Position numbers and translations under genes: made by a program. A DNA stretch of 64,000 nt from Bacteroidota bacterium (GTDB lineage: Bacteria; Bacteroidota; Bacteroidia; Cytophagales; Cytophagaceae), in assembly GCA_023392125.1 (NCBI GenBank), contig JAEVZS010000030.1, positions 1 through 64,000 on the forward strand, written 5' to 3'. This document shows positions 59,674 to 64,000 of this stretch, piece after piece. The stretch's first letter is position 1. Each line of letters starts with the position of its first letter. The notes under the pieces are model-generated. The model did no database searches. It was not told where the DNA came from and saw nothing but the letters and a program-made list of their open reading frames with translations.

Positions 59674-60809
59674 TGACCAACAGACGTTTGAGCTTCTTCA
59701 TCGGATTTTCTGCGCTCTTGCTAATTGCACCGGTGATGTGTTATGTGATCTGGGGAGAACAGCTGATACTTCAGGCGTATCTTGGAGAGGAACCAGACTG
59801 GCTTCATAAAATTATAGAAATACTCTATCCGCGTTTTTTTGCGGAAAAGAACCGTCTGGAATTAAGCTTCTTTCTTGCAAAGGTCAATCAGCTGGTATTG
59901 CGTTATGCTATTGTATTGATTGCAGTATGTGTGTGTGTTAGTTTGTATGATACTTCTCATAATTTCAGAAAGCGGTTGTCCGGTTTTACTGAAATTAAAA
60001 CAAGTATTCATAATGTGTATATTCTCAGAATATTGTTTTTCTTTATCCTTCTGGTCGCTACCAGAGATGTGTATCAGGATCTGAAAGCGCTGAGGCATCT
60101 CTCGACATTTTACAGTCCCGTTGGTATACTTCAGTTAGTACATTTACCTTTTCCCGGACAATATGCCTCATTCCTGATATATGGAATTTTATTTCTGTCT
60201 TCTGTGCTTGTAATCTTTGGCGTCAGACCTGTGCTTTTTTCAGTACTGGCTATGGGGGCTTTTGTTATTTATCAGGCTTATTTGTACAGCTTTGAAAAGA
60301 TAGATCATGGCTATGCTCCGTTTACTTATGCCTGTATGCTGTTTCCGTTTTTGTTGCGTGAACGTGAGCATGCCAAGAAAAATGACTGTATCCATTTTAA
60401 TTCATGGTCTTTGCAGCTGATTCTTATTATAACCTGTCTTGTGTACTTTCTGTCCGGTCTCGAAAAAATTCTGATTTCCGGAGTTGGCTGGTTATCTCCG
60501 GTGACATTCAAGACCTATCTTTTGCTCCATGATACGGTCATTGGGAAGAAAGTAGCCTCGGTCGAGTTTTTGGTTGTATTGTTTCCGGCACTTGCTCTGC
60601 TTTTACAACTGAGCTTTCCTCTTATGCTATTTTTCAGAGGATTAAAATATCTGATTCTTCCGGCAGGGCTTCTTTTTCATATTGGCACGGTAGTACTTTT
60701 TGGTATTAGCAGCTTTGAGAATCCCTGGTTATTTAATTATATTTTTTTCTTTGACTGGAGCGGTATCGGAGCCAGATTGTCTTTCTTGCCTCCTTATTTC
60801 AGAACCTGA
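59673..60809 (+). CDS. HTTM-like polytopic membrane protein
   Basis: About 378 residues with eight to ten transmembrane helices. The pattern resembles the horizontally-transferred transmembrane (HTTM) family related to vitamin-K-dependent carboxylase: YSPVGILQL, YFLSGLEKILISGVGWLS, LLFHIGTVVLFGISSFENPWLFNYIFFFDW. I use the ATG at 59673 (a GTG at 59670 would add one Met). HTTM proteins' activity in bacteria is not settled. It overlaps the convergent gene at 60729 by 81 bases. Confidence 0.6.
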   Translation: MTNRRLSFFIGFSALLLIAPVMCYVIWGEQLILQAYLGEEPDWLHKIIEILYPRFFAEKNRLELSFFLAKVNQLVLRYAIVLIAVCVCVSLYDTSHNFRKRLSGFTEIKTSIHNVYILRILFFFILLVATRDVYQDLKALRHLSTFYSPVGILQLVHLPFPGQYASFLIYGILFLSSVLVIFGVRPVLFSVLAMGAFVIYQAYLYSFEKIDHGYAPFTYACMLFPFLLREREHAKKNDCIHFNSWSLQLILIITCLVYFLSGLEKILISGVGWLSPVTFKTYLLLHDTVIGKKVASVEFLVVLFPALALLLQLSFPLMLFFRGLKYLILPAGLLFHIGTVVLFGISSFENPWLFNYIFFFDWSGIGARLSFLPPYFRT

Positions 60810-62063
60810 GAAGAAATAACCGATTATTGGATTCCGATAGCCAGCCAGAAGAATCAGAAATGGCAGATATCCCGTTTTGTAGCGGATTAAAGAGCCAAAA
60901 TTAGGGGATGCATAGGCCATAAATGTGGCTGATACGACTACATAGATCAGTATGATCAGGCCTTCTGTTGATAGTTTCCAATCCCCGATATATGTCCTGT
61001 ACAGTATAATGACGGTAATAAGGACAAGTAGAAACAGGTTTTCCAAGGCGGCGGGAATTTGTATGGTAGTTTGTACAGACCATATACCTGGCCCCAACAA
61101 TCCCTGGTAAAGGGCCTGGGGAGAATTGAGCAGAATGGAAGTCCACGCAGGTTTGAAATCAGTAATAAGATAATCCGGATCAGCGCTTTTGGTAAGTGTA
61201 GCTGTATAGTTTGTGTATAGCGCTTCCGGAAACGAGCTGATATTCATATTGGGATGAAGTAAGGTCGCCAGACCAAAACCGGCAGCCAGAAAAAACAGGA
61301 GAAGAAAAGCAGGCGGGATAGCGATATTCCCCGGTTGCATCCGGATAACTATTTTAGTAAAGCAATACGCGAGCAGGGAGGCACCAATAATACCGGCGTA
61401 ATAATACTTGAGCTGTAGCAGAATAATGAAGGAGATAATGGCAAGCAGGATATTGAGGAGCCTGTATCCCGGATCAGGGCGTAGTAACTTTAGCACGGAA
61501 ACCAGCAATATGCCGATTAATCCGGTCATGATACTTTCTTTCAGGACACCTGATGACCAAAAGACGAAAGAAGGGAAAAGAAGAAACGCAAGAGCAGCAA
61601 GATACCCGGGAATATCATAGGATTTTACCAGGAAGGATGAAAGGTACCACAAACCGGTAAAACTGAACAGGCTCATGTATACGGACGTAAGCCAGTAATT
61701 GCTTTGGGTAATGCTGTTGATCAGAGCCAGTATTTTTACAAAAAAAAGTGCTCGTGGCTGATTCCAGACAAAAAAGAAAGTTTTGCTTTCTGCATCAAAA
61801 TCATTGAATAGTAATATGTTGAAAAAGTCTTTGGGGCGACCTGGCAGGAGCTCGGATAAGTAGGAGGCCAGATTAAAAAGAAAGAAAGTATCGCCTTCTT
61901 CTTTGTAATAGAACTGATAAAGCAGTCCGAGTAATATGCCGGCAATAATCTTAAAGACCATACCTGGTATAAGAAATGGCCGTAAGGATGAAGGTACGCG
62001 CCAGCGTAATAAAACGAAGCACCAGATGCTTAAAAACAGGCTGTTTACTATCCAGACAATCAT
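60729..62063 (-). CDS. Polytopic membrane protein, O-antigen-polymerase/glycosyltransferase-like
   Basis: A 444-residue protein with about ten to twelve hydrophobic helices and a large extracytoplasmic loop around residues 270-330. Features such as YYKEEGDTFFLFNLASYL, PSFVFWSSGVLKESIM and LKYYYAGIIG resemble Bacteroidota membrane proteins annotated as hypothetical or O-antigen ligase/polymerase-like. I cannot assign a reaction. Its start overlaps the DUF2851 stop as ATGA, so the two are coupled. The last 81 bases overlap the HTTM-like gene on the other strand. Confidence 0.6.
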   Translation of the reverse strand: MIVWIVNSLFLSIWCFVLLRWRVPSSLRPFLIPGMVFKIIAGILLGLLYQFYYKEEGDTFFLFNLASYLSELLPGRPKDFFNILLFNDFDAESKTFFFVWNQPRALFFVKILALINSITQSNYWLTSVYMSLFSFTGLWYLSSFLVKSYDIPGYLAALAFLLFPSFVFWSSGVLKESIMTGLIGILLVSVLKLLRPDPGYRLLNILLAIISFIILLQLKYYYAGIIGASLLAYCFTKIVIRMQPGNIAIPPAFLLLFFLAAGFGLATLLHPNMNISSFPEALYTNYTATLTKSADPDYLITDFKPAWTSILLNSPQALYQGLLGPGIWSVQTTIQIPAALENLFLLVLITVIILYRTYIGDWKLSTEGLIILIYVVVSATFMAYASPNFGSLIRYKTGYLPFLILLAGYRNPIIGYFFSGSEIRRQERQSGSDTAPVKEKNIIK

Positions 62064-63349
62064 AATTTATTTATAATACAAAGACCAATTCGGCAATGGA
62101 GACAAAGACGCTTTGTGCAATAACTGTTAAACAGCTCGATTGCTGCCTGGGTGTCACCTGCATGGTCAAGATTTAATCCGATATGATTCCACATCTTTGT
62201 TATACGGTTGTTTTCACCCGGGATTTTCTCAAGAAAAGCAATCGCGCGGTCCATAAGCGCTTCATTGTCCCGTTCGACGGCTACTGCCGCGATGATGGGA
62301 ACAACTGTATTAATCAGAATATTGTTGATGCTTTCCTTGCCGACTTTAGCTCCGGAACCCGAGCGTAATTTATCAAATGTATAATGCTTTTGCCAATATT
62401 CGGATGGAGATGCGTTCAGAATATTCATAAGATGTTCTGAACTTTCAGTTTCTGAAAATAATGAGAAAATATAAGGTACTGATGAAATGAATTTTGCCAG
62501 CTGGGCGATCCGTATGGTGGGAAAATTAGCAGGGCGGGTACGCAGAAATTTCCATATGACGGGGTTGAGTCTGTGATGTGTCAGATCATATTTGACTGAA
62601 AGGAAAGAATATTCTTTTTGCAGTTCACGGGCGTACTGATCCTGATAATCGGCTTCCAGCATGCCGGCCTGACCAAATAGAAGCGCTTCGATCTGAAACA
62701 GATTGTCAGCGTGTTTTTTCAGGATTTTGAAAGGGATGCTTTTACCAAGTTCCATAAATGCATCAGCATTTAGCTTAAATCCGAAGTTCTGACAGAGAAT
62801 GCGAAATGTGGTTTCTTCCCAGTCACCTTTGCACTGGGCAAGAATTTTTAGAATTTCCCGTGCTTTTTTCTGCAGCCGTGTAATAAGCGTTGCTTCCAGC
62901 ATGGAAAGATAGATGACCTCGGGAATAAAACGCAGCGTTTCATGACAGGCTGGCTGTATTTCAGGATTACCGGTATTTACAAGGCTAATATATTTGTCCA
63001 GAAGCTTCAGATCAGTCCGTTGCCTGAGCTCCAGTGTGGGAATCTCCGAATGATCCGTTCGTGTGATTGGTCTGTCATTTTCCCATACTACATGCAAAAT
63101 GACATTGTCATACGCTGCATTCCGGTGATGCCGGTGCATCATCCAGTCAGATGATTTGAGATGTATTTCTACGTGGCCGTACCATATGATATTTCCAATA
63201 CGTATCCTGGCATTCATAAAATCCGGTCCGCTGTCAGTATTGCCGTAGCCGGCTGACAGGACCATGAGATTTTCTCCCTGGCAGGTTCTGAGTTCGGATT
63301 TGTCAAAGTATTGGTGTTGCCATACAAAGAGGATAAAGGATTCGTTCAT
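62060..63349 (-). CDS. DUF2851-family protein
   Basis: A 429-residue soluble protein of the Bacteroidota-specific DUF2851. The opening is highly characteristic: FILFVWQHQYFD, GYGNTDSGPDFMNARIRIGNIIWYGHVEIHLKSSDW, HxHHRNAAYDNVILHVVWEND. The C-terminal part ends in CRIGLCIINKL after a Cys-rich stretch. Function unknown. It is coupled by ATGA overlap to the polytopic membrane gene. It lies 32 bases after pyrF on the same strand. Confidence 0.88.
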   Translation of the reverse strand: MNESFILFVWQHQYFDKSELRTCQGENLMVLSAGYGNTDSGPDFMNARIRIGNIIWYGHVEIHLKSSDWMMHRHHRNAAYDNVILHVVWENDRPITRTDHSEIPTLELRQRTDLKLLDKYISLVNTGNPEIQPACHETLRFIPEVIYLSMLEATLITRLQKKAREILKILAQCKGDWEETTFRILCQNFGFKLNADAFMELGKSIPFKILKKHADNLFQIEALLFGQAGMLEADYQDQYARELQKEYSFLSVKYDLTHHRLNPVIWKFLRTRPANFPTIRIAQLAKFISSVPYIFSLFSETESSEHLMNILNASPSEYWQKHYTFDKLRSGSGAKVGKESINNILINTVVPIIAAVAVERDNEALMDRAIAFLEKIPGENNRITKMWNHIGLNLDHAGDTQAAIELFNSYCTKRLCLHCRIGLCIINKL

Positions 63350-63381
63350 AGCGGTTGAAAGATGTGTTCATTGAATAATGT

Positions 63382-64000
63382 CTACAGATATCTGTCTAAA
63401 AGTATTTTCATTTCTTCTTGCAATTGTTTGGCAGCTTTTCCGGCTTCTTTTGCAAAGGACTGGTCATTGCCGGCATAAATGATTCCCCTTGAAGAATTGA
63501 CCAGTAATCCACACTGTTTGTTGATTCCAAATCGGGTTACCGATTCCAGATCTCCTCCCTGCGCACCAACTCCCGGAACCAGCAGAAAGTGATCAGGTGC
63601 GATACGTCTTATTTCCTTAAATAATTCTCCCTGGGTTGCACCTACGACAAACATAAGGTTTTCCTCAGTTGCCCAGGACATATTTTTTTTCATTACTTCT
63701 TCAAAAAGTGGCAGGGAGTTTTCAAGTTTCAGCTTCTGGAAATCACTGCTGCCAGGATTGGAGGTCAAAGCAAGAACAATTACCCATTTGTTTTTGAAAT
63801 CGAGAAAGGGACTTACGGAATCCTCGCCCATATAAGGCGCAACGGTGATTGCATCAAACTCAAGGCCGGATGAAGACTTATCAAAAAAAGCACGTGCATA
63901 CAATCCTGAAGTATTGCCTATATCTCCACGTTTTGCATCAGCAATTGTCAGAACGGATTCGGGAATAAGCTCCATGGTTTTGGACAGACTTTCCCAGCCC
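63382..64000 (-). CDS. pyrF: Orotidine 5'-phosphate decarboxylase (5' end outside the window)
   Basis: The last step of UMP synthesis. The frame runs off the window edge; the first visible residues GWESLSKTMELIPES lead into IADAKRGDIGNTSGLYA, the catalytic motif with the Asp-x-Lys-x-x-Asp tetrad of the OMP decarboxylase family. Later motifs are VGATQGELFKEIR, LLVPGVGAQGGDL and VNSSRGIIYAG. It belongs to the longer PyrF subfamily found in actinobacteria, Myxococcus and Bacteroidota. The start codon at 63975 is internal, not the real start. Confidence 0.95.
   Translation of the reverse strand, partial: GWESLSKTMELIPESVLTIADAKRGDIGNTSGLYARAFFDKSSSGLEFDAITVAPYMGEDSVSPFLDFKNKWVIVLALTSNPGSSDFQKLKLENSLPLFEEVMKKNMSWATEENLMFVVGATQGELFKEIRRIAPDHFLLVPGVGAQGGDLESVTRFGINKQCGLLVNSSRGIIYAGNDQSFAKEAGKAAKQLQEEMKILLDRYL

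Overview
The window is a chromosomal segment of a gliding-type member of the Bacteroidota. Markers are the phylum-specific gliding and type IX secretion genes (gldB, gldD-gldE, a remB-like gene, a PorE-like TPR/beta-propeller/OmpA protein), several small outer-membrane beta-barrel proteins, a mutY-ssb-gldE-gldD block, and promoters of the Bacteroidota form TTTG-N18/19-TAnnTTTG. HU and RNase G start at GTG and TTG. The genus cannot be fixed from what is visible; the order is probably Cytophagales or a relative.

Layout. 1-1.7 kb: an IS3-family element with 20-bp inverted repeats sits inside the truncated transposase of another IS3-type element. 2-11.6 kb: a small secreted protein, protoporphyrinogen oxidase, two PAP2 phosphatases, the bifunctional NAD(P)HX repair enzyme, AsnS, RpoN, an enoyl-CoA hydratase and a beta-barrel protein. 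11.7-13.9 kb: tRNA-Arg(ACG) with a clear promoter and terminator, then a Fur/Zur-type regulator and a COG0523 GTPase whose promoter carries two TGCAAC-N3-GTTGCA-like palindromes, which looks like a zinc-response unit. 14-17 kb: cytochrome bd oxidase (cydAB) and a DinB-like protein. 17.2-24.2 kb: an accessory-looking stretch with a MetR-like LysR regulator, an HPP membrane protein, a decayed glutamate-synthase-like protein, a Rnk/GreA-like protein, a solitary MreB paralogue, a free-standing helicase-associated-domain protein, a DUF488 protein and a small protein with an AT-hook-like basic tail. It includes long gene-poor gaps. 25-31.6 kb: the complete operon trpEGDCFBA, preceded by a leader peptide with tandem Trp codons and mutually exclusive hairpins (transcription attenuation).

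31.7-42 kb: recG, gldD, gldE, ssb, mutY, HU, a TPR protein, a 29-residue ribosomal protein of the AURKAIP1/COX24 (bS22) type, RNase G, a beta-barrel protein and gldB. 42-46.7 kb: a glycosyltransferase, an asparagine synthetase and endonuclease III in an overlapping operon, then an ECF sigma factor with a small overlapping partner. 46.9-64 kb: uvrA, the PorE-like protein, a small membrane protein, upp with a GNAT protein and a polysaccharide deacetylase, a RemB/Wzi-like protein with an MsbA-like ABC exporter, an HTTM-like membrane pair, a polytopic membrane protein coupled to a DUF2851 protein, and the 3' part of pyrF cut by the window edge.

I found no CRISPR array, rRNA, prophage or recognisable defence system. 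The strongest items for a second look are the trp attenuator, the two-palindrome operator at the COG0523 gene, the decayed glutamate-synthase homologue in the 19-25 kb gap-rich region, and several promoters that abut start codons and suggest leaderless messages.
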